Part shown: positions 32,693 to 46,011 of the stretch, piece after piece
Numbering within the stretch: position 1 is the first letter of the stretch
Layout of the letters: each line of letters opens with the position of its first letter
Assembly: GCA_032718475.1 (NCBI GenBank)
Contig: JAUCBJ010006377.1
Span: forward strand, 1-49,815
DNA length: 49,815 nucleotides
Direction: 5' to 3'
From: Nemertoderma westbladi
Taxonomy: Eukaryota; Xenacoelomorpha; Nemertodermatida; Nemertodermatidae
Translations under genes and position numbers: made by a program
Notes under the pieces: generated by a model
The model's database searches: none
What the model was told of the DNA's origin: nothing
The model's input: the letters and a program-made list of their open reading frames with translations, nothing else

Positions 32693-33019
32693 TTAATTTA
32701 ATCATTTAAAATTATATTCATAGTAAAATACAACACCCAAGCTCTTAACCCAAACTATGCCCAACCTCCTAACTCTGAACAACGCCCATCCACCTAACCC
32801 TGCTATTGTATTTGGAGTGAAAATGGCACAATGTGCATGACTTGAGTATAATACTACAGACTCAGTCAGTATCAGTATCAGTATACACGTGATTAATATA
32901 TATTTCAATATGTGTCATTATACTTTTAATTCATTAATAATAATTTGCTTTTAAAAAATGACAGAAAGGTTTTACAATTATTTACTACAATTATTGTTGA
33001 TCCTGACCCATCACAAATG

Positions 33020-33080
33020 GTGGCAATACGTACGTTTCAGCCTATCAGGCCTCATCAGTAGCGCTAACCAGTTCAGCCAC
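33020..33080 (-). ncRNA. Hammerhead-ribozyme-like motif (second family member)
   Basis: On the minus strand: CUGAUGAG (33058-33051), stem II GCCU/AGGC with a 3-nt loop, then GAAAC (33038-33034) after a U where C is commonest. A very short ACG/CGU stem III follows, then GUA with the expected cut between 33027 and 33026. Outer strands GUGGC (33080-33076) and GCCAC (33024-33020) can pair to close stem I around an internal loop. A Pol III A-box-like 'TGGCTGAACTGG' overlaps the 5' side. All core nucleotides are present, but stem I next to the core is weak. Activity is plausible but less certain than for the two copies at 47.9 and 48.3 kb. Confidence 0.55.
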
Positions 33081-33299
33081 TTGTCCCTGACATTCACTCT
33101 CTCACCTAATCCACTTCTATTGAACAGGCAGTCTTAAGTTGCATATCCTATCTCTAACAGCGGACCTACCGGCCTCAAGTATGTTAGAGTGAAACAGGAG
33201 GGAAGTACAAATAAATCAAAATTCAGCTCGAGTATTGCTGCCAGGTGATATTAAATAAATAAATTGGAGTTGAGCTGTTAATGCAACTGTAATTAAAGA

Positions 33300-34030
33300 T
33301 CACCCAGCTAGATCATCCACATCTTCAAGGCCAGTGTCCTTTAAGAAGCGTCTCAAGAAAGTCATGGGCTGTCCACCATGCTTATTCACTCCATGAGGCT
33401 GCCAAAGCACAAGATTATGCACTGGCTGGTCCTCACGGCGAAAGCAATGTCCTGCAAAGCGGAGGCGATTTTGTTCTAGTGTCAAGCTTGGGGGAACCAA
33501 TGAGACACCTCCAATGTTATATAGTGTCTGGTTGGAGATGTGTGCATTCTACTTGACACAATGAACCCGGCATAGCATTCTTGTGAATGTGCCATCCAGA
33601 GATTTGGTCTCCTCAGCAGGTAGAGCCCAGCATGGACTCCCATAGAAGAGTACTGGAACTTCTGCTGCTCTAAATAATCGGACGTTAAGTTTCCGATTAA
33701 TTCTCGGTGACTTCCAAATCCTGGAAAGCCCATTCAAGGCTGCCCATGCCTTTCCCTTACGTATTCGAAGGTCCTCACCTGACTTCCGGATCCATGATAC
33801 CAGGTAACAGAAGTCGTCCACATGTTCAAGCATACCATCCTTTGAGCTTATGCTCATCTGATCAGAGACTTGCTGAGGACTTTGAAAGTTAACTGTCAAA
33901 CTTTTGGTCTTTCTAGAGTTAATAAAACACTAGACGCAGCATGTTCAACGAGCTGAAGAGCCGTTGGCGTCCCTCTAGTGGTTCTGAGAGTACTCCTAAG
34001 TCATCAGCAAACTCTAGATCAGTTATCCTA
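33300..34030 (-). pseudogene. RTE-like LINE, RT active site to C-terminus (copy 2)
   Basis: On the minus strand the order is 'ITDLEFADDLGVLSE' (FADD catalytic motif), a frameshift, 'HVDDFCYLVSWI', 'TKSLDGTFTRMLCRVHCVK', and 'RLRFAGHCFRREDQPVHNLV' followed by 'LWQPHG' and 'FLKDTGLEDVDDLA'. At least two frameshifts separate the pieces. It corresponds to copy 1 at 28800-29095. It abuts a BEL/Pao Gag remnant at about 34030. Confidence 0.75.
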
Positions 34031-36060
34031 CCTATCCTTCTTATGTCCTCCCACCGCGCATCTGTGGCATAACCCAAATCTCCCTGTATAGGCTAATCGA
34101 TCTTCTTTCAGCAGTGCCTGCCACTGGTTGCAATCAATGGTCTTATGCGTCATATCCCATATATGCACATGCTTTCTATGTAGCTGGCACCTGTGGTTTG
34201 GATTATAACGCTCTCTGTATAGCGTCTTGCGTATTTTGTCCAGGTCCAAGTCGGATGGTTTGTTGTTTTGGTTGCACATACCCTCGTCAGGGGTGTTGTT
34301 TCCTCCATAGCCACCACAGTTGTTCTGTGGACTAGAAATCCCCACAACGGTTGCATATGGCAACGATTGCCTCACCCTCGGAAGTGCATCTGCAGCTCTG
34401 TGTTCCAGTTTAGGTCAGCTATATTCCACTTTCGGTACCTTGCCCAGACTCTCCTCGCTGTACACTGGATCCGTTATCAACTCGGCTTCGTAGTTAAGGA
34501 AGTTTGACATCTCTTCCAACCCTGGCTCTGCACTCTTCTTTTCTCAAGTGGTGAAAGCGATCTTCCTCCATTTATTCCTCAACCATATCGGTAGTGCCTG
34601 CGCTATGCTTGTGATATTACTTGAAGCATTAAGCTCGTATGGTGCTTCTAGCATTTTTAAAACTATTAATGCCTTTTCTACTTTGTTGGAAAAGGCTTTG
34701 ATACTAACAGAGTTATCCGCGAGTCCGCCTGATGTTATTCCCTTTAAGGTTTGTCGGATAATCTTCGCTGGATGGCCAAATTCCCTATCCAGAGCTCTCC
34801 ATGCTGTTGTAAATCCTCCTTCGATTCCCTGATATTGCCTCACAATATCATAGCAGCTCTATTCTAGTTTTTAGCGCGTCGATGAGTGTTGCCATTCCCA
34901 TTGCTTGAATTTCCAGCGCGCTCAACGGTACGGATGCAGGCTCCTTTGGTGTTGACTGTGCTTCACCTCTCAGGTTCGTCGACTTTCCCTGTGTGGGATA
35001 TATCATTGGGGGCAATATGGTCCCCTCCATATCTCGGTGTCGCATGATTTGTAGTTCAACTAGATTTGTTGCGATTTTTATTTTTGGTCGTGCGTATTGC
35101 GGATACAGTAATGGGGGAATGTCACCCTGCCCCCCCCCCCCCCCCCCACTGGTGTTATATTCTGCACTGGGGTAGATGTCATTATATTGGGGCCCATACA
35201 CTTATCTGCAATACCCCCCCCCCCCCCTCCCCTGGGTAGATATTATATCCTTGCATATTATAGTCATACTGGTGTGCAGGTACCAGTATTGGCCTAGCAG
35301 GTTCCTGCCTACTCACCAGTATGTAAGCCGCGACCTCCGGGTTTAATCCTGGCATTCATGCTCCTATCACCTACACTATCTCTCCCAGCATGGCCTATAG
35401 TATGTTCAGTAAGACCTACAGTATGTCCTGTGGTCTGAATGTGCTCCTCGCGATCGAAGTTTAATCTTCTCGAATATTCCGAGAACTTCCATATCGTGAC
35501 TACCATATCGTCGATTGGCAGCTACATTCTGACGGGAAGTTTCCCTTCGATCCCTTCTTCTACCTTCCTCCCCGTTCCGGTATCCCTGTACCTGTAACCT
35601 GTAACCTGTCTCTGTACCCCTCTCCCGGTGTGTGATATATTTCACCAGGTTGTTTTTCTCCGGGGCGATGGCAATTTCCCGAAGTACAACCCCACCGGCC
35701 ATCTCTCTCTACTTCGACTATCAACGGTGCACTGTCTGGCCTATCTCAATATCTCCAGTTGCCCGTAGCAACATTTCCTCGCTCATCTCTATCGTCCTCC
35801 TCGCGTCCTCCACTCCCGGTGTTATACCTACGTTCATGAGATTTAGTGTTGACCTCCTGGATGAACTCTACCATTCTTCTTCCGTTTTCCAAATGGGTTC
35901 GATGTTCCTTCGTTTGGCCGCTTGCGGTGTGAACGTTTTTCCCTTTACCCGGATGTACGGCCTCGTAGATATTCGCTGCCCTTCTACTCTCCTCTGTCGT
36001 CGGGTGCCACGGTTCACTTGACTCACCGCGCGCATTTCCCACCAACGCTTGCTGGGCATC
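34030..36060 (-). pseudogene. BEL/Pao-type Gag remnant, multiply frameshifted
   Basis: Minus-strand pieces in order: an Arg/Glu-rich N-terminal part (36060-35310) spread over three frames, e.g. 'RVKGKTFTPQAAKRRNIEPI' less its last residue. Then 'REFGHPAKIIRQTLKGIT', 'SNKVEKALIVLKMLEAPYEL' and 'ALPIWLRNKWRKIAF' (34843-34544), the Pao/BEL Gag core. Then 'CQLHRKHVHIWDMTHKTIDC' and 'FGLCHRCAVGGHKKDR' (to 34028), a zinc-knuckle-like end. No protease, RT or LTRs are visible. Runs of C near 35130-35147 and 35213-35227 break the frame. Confidence 0.65.
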
Positions 36061-36089
36061 TGTTGTCTCCCTCCTTTTCCCCCCGTATT

Positions 36090-37355
36090 CTATCCCAAAA
36101 TCGGTACTTTAAGAAATTTAAATAAATAATTAAGAAAACTTACCCAAACTTTTATTAAAAAAAAAAACTTTCACATAATTAGCAGCTTGGCATCGATGTC
36201 ATAGAAGTCCACAGTCAAACTACTCAAAAAATTCAATGCATTCTTCAGTCCTCGGGTCTCACTCATCAGTTCGTCCAGTTTGCCCGTAGCGCTAGCGCAG
36301 TAGCGATATCAAAAGTCGAGGTCGCCAATGACACTGCGACAGACAGAGGCCTTGATGGCGAGTTGTTTGAGTACTGGTACAATTCCAAAACGTTGCTGGG
36401 TATTGCAGTATTGGGCTGTTGGGGTACCTAGTGCAGTAGTGGATACCGGAACATAGAATAAAGGTCAGCTGGTACGACCTGACAATATGTCAGTCTGTCT
36501 TAAGTCCTCATAATTTCACAACTTCCATGGCTGCATGGTTGCCGTTGCCGAGCCGATTGGTGGTAACAGTACCAGTACTGTACTGTAAAACATATGCTTA
36601 ATAAGATTAAATAAGGTACCGTACCGTACCGGTACATGATATGGCTTAATATAGTCGCGATATCGCAATTCAGACATCACTCAGGCAATTGCAGCAGTGG
36701 CAGGACTCCCTACCGCACACTCCCTACCGCACACTCCCTACCGCACACTCCCTACCCTACCATACCTACCATACTCAGATAATGCAGTAGCAGTACCACA
36801 CTGACAGACTGACAACCTAGAAAGCTAGGCCTATACCACATACAGCAACAGCAGTGAACAGTACCGGTACTGAGTACAGGCATCTCATGGTGGTACCGGT
36901 GTCGTACTCTGAACTCTTCCATCTGGAAATGCTGGAATGGCTGAAAGTGAAATAGCCTACCACACTTCCCAAGGCCACATTATTGCTGCATTGTACCGGT
37001 ATTGCTGAATTTCAAACTCACCTGATATATCCTGCAGTCCCCTAGCAACCAGCTGATGCCAAGCCTATTAATTTTTGGATAATTAAATTTATTATAACTG
37101 CAAGACAGTTACACAGATGCTGCACGAAGAAGCCACGCAAATTCAACTTGGAAAATTTCTAAAATTTTGCCAGACTACATTTGTACCAAGTTTGGATATA
37201 TTTTATCGAGATTTGGCTGAGTTATTAACGTTTAAAATTGGACACAAGGACACAACAGAACAACAGATCAACAGAACAACACACACACCGATTGAGTTAG
37301 TGGTACCTGTATGCTAAGCTCGCTTACTTTCGTTGCTAGCTCCACAAAAGCTTTT
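36090..37355 (-). repeat. Long dispersed repeat, copy 2 (inverted partner of 22577-23335)
   Basis: The minus strand matches copy 1 from 'aacgaaagtaagcgagctta' (near 37334) to 'accgattttgggatagaat' (near 36090). This copy keeps about 500 bp (36430-36930) absent from copy 1. That part contains four copies of the 14-bp unit 'ccctaccgcacact' (36708-36760) and many 'taccggta' words. Confidence 0.85.
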
Positions 37356-39055
37356 ACTTGACTCGTACTGTCTCCTACGACTTGCTTCACGGGCCTCTAG
37401 GCCCGTCTCTAGTGTAAACATAAATATTCAGTTGAACAAATATGCTCAGTACTTCACAGATTATTGGTTGAGACCTGCGTTTATCCCTACATAGAACAAC
37501 TGGGATAATGAGGGCCCACGTACGACCAATAATGCAGTGGGATGGCATATGTAATTCTCCGAAACATCGATTTTCTCATCGTCACCCAGAACTTGGTGTT
37601 GATTACCGGTACTTAAATATCATCTCGGCGAAATAATATCACGTTTCGGCGAATTAACAATGATAATTATAATTAACAATAATAACTGACGCGTGATTAA
37701 GTCCGTATGCTATTAAATTGGAACTAATGACATTCACAATTAGGACTACTGACGCTTTGATTAGAACTATTGACGTATCCTGTTTGGAACTAAAGTACTT
37801 TAGAACTAACGACACCCAATCCTAATGAATGGCTTGCCCAAATCTCGCCCTACAAGGAGCCGGGAAATTCAAACTTCTAGAAATTAATTTATGGTCTATT
37901 TGTCATCCATAAATTATGACGTCATGGAGAACTTCTAAAAAAATTAATCACTTGGCAAAGATCAGCAAAAAATTCAATTAAAAATTCCAGCTTCATGGGG
38001 ACATCGACGGTGAGTGGAACTAGTTGTGTTTCAAATGTCAAGCAATATGATAAAGATTTGGAGAAAAAGATGGGGGGGGGGGGGGGGGTGTGTGTTCGTG
38101 TCATCAGAAAATGGCACTACAGTATATTACGGGTCATGGTGTAGGCCTACTATTTTGGAATAGTTTATATTTGTTTGGTGAGTTGTCTAGCAACCGCGTA
38201 CTTTTATTACCGGTACGCATAATTACAGTAAATTTGGAATGCAATAGAAGTTGATTTAATTTTGGAGCGCCGGTAGTTTGGTCGATTGCAAAGGTCAACA
38301 CACGATTCGCGATTTCCAACGTTGTTTTTATGATTTCTAAAAATACCCTCGATTTTTTTTTTGCAAGAGATCTTCAAGAACGGAGCAAAAATCACAACAT
38401 AAGCAACCGGATTATAAATTATTCTGGAACATCACCAATTTGCTACTTACTCTTCCCTACTATTGCTTTTGTTTGGCTTGTGTTATGCAAATTTACGCAG
38501 AATTTCCATGAATAAACATACAGTATAATCCGCAAAATAATATTTTATGTGTTTTTTTTGGGTATTAACAAGGTAATATAGAATCCAAAATATGTGGTTC
38601 GGATTGATTACGAAATACTTATGGGTTTTTTGCTAGAAATTTTGCATGGATTTAATTTGGCCAAAATTCAATACGGTAGTAATTAGTTTTATCAAAAACC
38701 AAATCATTCAACATTAAATAAATAAATAATAATAATAATGTAAAATAAATTCCATATGGAATTGGCAACGGCGAAATTAACCCCAAATCATACAGTAGCT
38801 CTGTGTTTTAGTTACAGAGCCAGGCCTACACTCACTTATATCAATTCCTTTCGTGCCATATACAGTATTTCCAGCTGATAATCAATTAAACAGTCATTGT
38901 CAGCGTGTCGTCTTAACGAGAAACAAACTGTACAACAATTTTGGGGAAGAAGAACCCCAAATAATGTAAATAATTGTACGGCTGTACGGTACTTTTTATT
39001 TTCACAATAATTTTTATAAGGTTTTTACTATTGTTTTGCTAGGTTTATTTTGATT
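37356..39055. other. Gene-free stretch with a partial MITE
   Basis: 37870-37975 is a partial relative of the 30558 MITE ('aaattatgacgtcatggaga', then 'ttggcaaagatcag'). A G run lies at 38071-38088. The last few hundred bases should contain the HINT promoter. No specific element is recognisable. Confidence 0.45.
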
Positions 39056-39250
39056 ATGAACAGTAGCCTACGTCGTTTGGTTGTCTTGCAGTCTCGTTTG
39101 CTGCTGCATAGGCCTACTAGATTTACTCGCGGCGTCTCCAAAGCAGCGGATTTCAATCGCAATACTACCGGTACCGGTACCGATAGGCATACTGGTTTAC
39201 AACTGAAAATACAACCGTTAGGCGTCGGATTGTCAACGTTTGCGGCAAAG
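39056..39250 (+). CDS. HINT2: HINT2-like protein, exon 1 (mitochondrial targeting)
   Basis: It starts at ATG 39056 and encodes 65 residues ending at donor AAAG|GTAAGC, phase 0. The N-terminus 'MNSSLRRLVVLQSRLLLHR' is Arg/Leu-rich without acidic residues, as expected of a mitochondrial presequence. With exons 2 and 3 the product is 192 residues, longer than human HINT2 (163) because of a longer presequence. A 'ggtaccggtaccg'-type repeat falls inside this exon near 39166-39182. HINT proteins are HIT-superfamily hydrolases that cleave nucleoside phosphoramidates and acyl-AMP. Confidence 0.8.
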
Positions 39251-39625
39251 GTAAGCAAAATAAATCCGTTAAGGTAACGTCTGAACGTACTCCGGTACTC
39301 GTCTGTTTGCTCTGCTGGCGCGGTCCACGGTAACAAGAACGCGACTTTGCCTTTTTGTCTCAAGCACATCGTGTTAGCTTCAAGAGTAATTTTGTTAAAA
39401 TATCTCCCGTATGTAGTCGTACTGAAGTACCTACCGAAAATATGTTTACTGTAGAGCTGTAGAGTGTCATACTGTCATATTTTTGCCTATCCTTGTCACA
39501 TTTCTGAATTTTACTTTTGCTGTTTGACGGTTTTATAAAAACCGTAGCAGGCTATATATTCGCTGCATTCCCAATTCCTTCTATCGTTGGAACATAAATC
39601 TCTTCATAATTAACTTACTCCCCAG

Positions 39626-39766
39626 ATGTCGGACGAGGTCAGTAAATCGGCGTCAGCGGTTCCCGGTGGCGACACGATATTCGGAAAGATTATCCGTAAG
39701 GAAATTCCAGCTGATATAATCCACGAGGACGATAAATGTTTGGCGTTCAACGATGTTAGCCCACAA
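39626..39766 (+). CDS. HINT2: HINT2-like protein, exon 2
   Basis: After acceptor 'cttactccccag' the exon begins exactly with ATG ('[10 protein letters not shown]'), which aligns with the start of cytosolic HINT1. '[20 protein letters not shown]' less its last residue and '[13 protein letters not shown]' follow. These are the highly conserved first half of the HINT fold. The exon is 47 codons, phase 0, and ends CAA|GTTAGT. The final 18 or so bases and the start of the intron are the founding unit of the adjoining 35-bp array. Because the exon starts with a HINT1-like Met, a second first exon or promoter could give a cytosolic isoform; this is inference. Confidence 0.93.
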
Positions 39767-42714
39767 GTTAGTAGATTTATATCAACGATGTTAGCCCACA
39801 AGTTAGTAGATTTATATCAACGAAGTTAGCTCACAAGTTAGTAGATTTATATCAACGATGTTAGCCCACAAGTTAGTAGATTTATATCAACGGTGTTAGC
39901 CCACAAGTTAGTAGATTTATATCAACGATGTTAGCCCACAAGTTAGTAGATTTATATCAACGGTGTTAGCCCACAAGTTAGTAGATTTATATCAACGATG
40001 TTAGCCCACAAGTTAGTAGATTTATATCAACGATGTTAGCCCACAAGTTAGTAGATTTATATCAACGATGTTAGCCCACAAGTTAGTAGATTTATATCAA
40101 CGATGTTAGCCCACAAGTTAGTAGATTTATATCAACGATGTTAGCCCACAAGTTAGTAGATTTATATCAACGATGTTAGCCCACAAGTTTGTAGATTTAT
40201 ATCAACGGTGTTAGCCCACAAGTTGGTAGATTTATATCAACGGTGTTAGCCCACAAGTTAGTAGATTTATATCAACGATGTTAGCCCACAAGTTAGTAGA
40301 TTTATATCAACGATGTTAACCCACAAGTTAGTAGATTTATATCAACGATGTTAGCCCACAAGTTAGTAGATTTATATCAACGATGTTAGCCCACAAGTTA
40401 GTAGATTTATATCAACGATGTTAGCCCACAAGTTAGTAGATTTATATCAACGATGTTAGCCCACAAGTTAGTAGATTTATATCAACGATGTTAGCCCACA
40501 AGTTAGTAGATTTATATCAACGATGTTAGCCCACAAGTTAGTAGATTTATATCAACGATGTTAGCCCACAAGTTAGTAGATTTATATCAACGATGTTAAC
40601 CCACAAGTTAGTAGATTTATATCAACGATGTTAGCCCACAAGTTAGTAGATTTATATCAACGATGTTAACCCACAAGTTAGTAGATTTATATCAACGATG
40701 TTAGCCCACAAGTTAGTAGATTTATATCAACGATGTTAACCCACAAGTTAGTAGATTTATATCAACGATGTTAACCCACAAGTTAGTAGATTTATATCAA
40801 CGATGTTAGCCCACAAGTTAGTAGATTTATATCAACGATGTTAGCCCACAAGTTAGTAGATTTATATCAACGATGTTAGCCCACAAGTTAGTAGATTTAT
40901 ATCAACGATGTTAGCCCACAAGTTAGTAGATTTATATCAACGATGTTAGCCCACAAGTTAGTAGATTTATATCAACGATCTTTGCCCACAAGTTAGTAGT
41001 TTTATATCAACGATGTTAGCCCACAAGTTAGTAGATTTATATCAACGATGTTAGCCCACAAGTTAGTAGATTTATATCAACGATGTTAGCCCACAAGTTA
41101 GTAGATTTATATCAACGATGTTAGCCCACAAGTTAGTAGATTTATATCAACGATGTTAGCCCACAAGTTAGTAGATTTATATCAACGATCTTTGCCCACA
41201 AGTTAGTAGTTTTATATCAACGATGTTAGCCCACAAGTTAGTAGATTTATATCAACGATGTTAGCCCACAAGTTAGTAGATTTATATCAACGATGTTAGC
41301 TCACAAGTTAGTAGATTTATATCAACGGTGTTAGCCCACAAGTTAGTAGATTTATATCAACGATGTTAACCCACAAGTTAGTAGATTTATATCAACGATG
41401 TTAGCCCACAAGTTAGTAGATTTATATCAACGATGTTAGCCCACAAGTTAGTAGATTTATATCAACGATCTTTGCCCACAAGTTAGTAGTTTTATATCAA
41501 CGATGTTAGCCCACAAGTTAGTAGATTTATATCAACGATGTTAGCCCACAAGTTAGTAGATTTATATCAACGATGTTAGCCCACAAGTTAGTAGATTTAT
41601 ATCAACGATGTTAGCCCACAAGTTAGTAGATTTATATCAACGATGTTAGCCCACAAGTTAGTAGATTTATATCAACGATGTTAGCCCACAAGTTAGTAGA
41701 TTTATATCAACGATGTTAGCCCACAAGTTAGTAGATTTATATCAACGATGTTAGCCCACAAGTTAGTAGATTTATATCAACGATGTTAGCCCACAAGTTA
41801 GTAGATTTATATCAACGATGTTAGCCCACAAGTTAGTAGATTTATATCAACGATGTTAGCCCACAAGTTAGTAGATTTATATCAACGATGTTAACCCACA
41901 AGTTAGTAGATTTATATCAACGATGTTAGCCCACAAGTTAGTAGATTTATATCAACGATGTTAGCCCACAAGTTAGTAGATTTATATCAACGATCTTTGC
42001 CCACAAGTTAGTAGTTTTATATCAACGATGTTAGCCCACAAGTTAGTAGATTTATATCAACGATGTTAGCCCACAAGTTAGTAGATTTATATCAACGATG
42101 TTAGCCCACAAGTTAGTAGATTTATATCAACGATGTTAGCCCACAAGTTAGTAGATTTATATCAACGATGTTAGCCCACAAGTTAGTAGATTTATATCAA
42201 CGATCTTTGCCCACAAGTTAGTAGTTTTATATCAACGATGTTAGCCCACAAGTTAGTAGATTTATATCAACGATGTTAGCCCACAAGTTAGTAGATTTAT
42301 ATCAACGATGTTAGCTCACAAGTTAGTAGATTTATATCAACGGTGTTAGCCCACAAGTTAGTAGATTTATATCAACGATGTTAGCCCACAAGTTAGTAGA
42401 TTTATATCAACGATCTTTGCCCACAAGTTAGTAGATTTATATCAACGATCTTTGCCCACAAGTTAGTAGATTTATATCAACGATGTTAGCCCACAAGTTA
42501 GTAGATTTATATCAACGATCTTTGCCCACAAGTTAGTAGATTTATATCAACGATGTTAGCCCACAAGTTAGTAGATTTATATCAACGATCTTTGCCCACA
42601 AGTTAGTAGATTTATATCAACGATCTTTGCCCACAAGTTAGTAGATTTATATCAACGATGTTAGCCCACAAGTTAGTAGATTTATATCAACGATCTTTGC
42701 CCACAAGTTAGTCG
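39749..42714 (+). repeat. 35-bp minisatellite that copies the exon-2/intron-2 junction, about 85 copies
   Basis: The unit is 'aacgatgttagcccacaa' (last bases of exon 2) plus 'gttagtagatttatatc' (first bases of the intron). Every unit therefore contains the same CAA|GTTAGT donor as the real one at 39766/39767. Common variants are 'cggtg' for 'cgatg', 'ttaacc' for 'ttagcc', and a 'cgatctttgcccac' form often paired with 'gtagttttat'. The last variant recurs at regular spacing and becomes frequent at the right end (42400-42714). Because 35 is not a multiple of three, splicing from a later donor would shift the frame or meet stops. Confidence 0.95.
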
Positions 42715-45012
<2,298 letters not shown>

Positions 45013-46011
45013 AGCTAGGGTTTCTGTCAGGCTGTCGAGTTTCTTCTAGATTATTGGTTGTTGTACACAATATTACTTAGGTACTAATTTACATTGCTGA
45101 TCGCCATTTTAGTAACTATTTACATCACTGTGTAAAAGTTAATAGTTTGCGTTATCACCCGACAGAATTTATGTACTGAACGAACGTAGTGAGGAAGGTT
45201 TACAGAAATATATTTTAATGGTCTTTAACGCTTCATTGTGACCTTGTATATATTTTTGTTACATTGTCATCTTATCCGCGCTCAAGTGTTATCCTCGTAC
45301 AGTTGCTTCGGTAACTGTAATTTATTGCATAAAAAGCATTATACATTATAAATAAATGCATTATAATATTAATTCAATTTTATTAATTAAGAGTATTAAT
45401 TTGAGTTTTAACTAAATGACCTACATCATTCTATGCAATGCAAATGACAAAGACTACACACCGTTAAAGACCCTTGTTTATCTATGTAAACCCCCCTCGC
45501 TGCGCTCTATGTTCGGGTAGCATATATCTGTCTTACAGGTAATATCCAAGAGAGGAGAGCCTTCGGGTTACCTCTGGTCCGGTGTGTCGTGTTTGACACG
45601 TTCACCAATCACTTTTACTTACGCTGAATGTGCTACAAATAATATTGTGCGGAATACAGATACTTTGGCTTCAATTCCGAATAAATATATATATTTCCAT
45701 TAAGATTAGATGTGCAATCCATTTTGGATTTTATCCAAAATTCTACACTAAATAATGACATAGTACTCACGTCTATGGGGGAGTGAGATACCGGATACCG
45801 GTAGTTATTTTTCTCACCTTCACTTCTTTCATCTTTGTTTTTTGGTACTTGTGGTTTAATAATCAGAATTAAATACATTTAAAAAATGTGTAAATATAAT
45901 GGTTAATAGCGTATTATTATTTAATTGGAATCATAATTAATGATTGTAGATGTAGCTGATAATTAATTATGTTTGGTAATTATAATAATAGGGATTTCAC
46001 TCATCAATTTT
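45013..46011. other. Intergenic space between convergent HINT and WDR49-like genes
   Basis: No exon is recognised. If the HINT transcript runs through the array, possible 'aataaa' signals lie near 45351 on the plus strand. A GC-richer patch at 45490-45600 ('ccccctcgctgcgctctatg' and 'cttcgggttacctctggtcc') looks like part of a dispersed repeat. Confidence 0.4.

Noticed and set aside
34028-36060. An intact retroviral-like Gag gene
   Set aside because: The pieces lie in several frames, interrupted by homopolymer runs, with no pol or LTRs; it is a remnant.
36250-36270. Minus-strand 'ctgatgag' in the long repeat
   Set aside because: No GAAAC follows at the right distance, and the inverted partner copy lacks the word.
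39749-42714. CRISPR-like array
   Set aside because: The units abut with no variable spacers, the sequence copies the neighbouring exon edge, and the genome is eukaryotic. It is a minisatellite.
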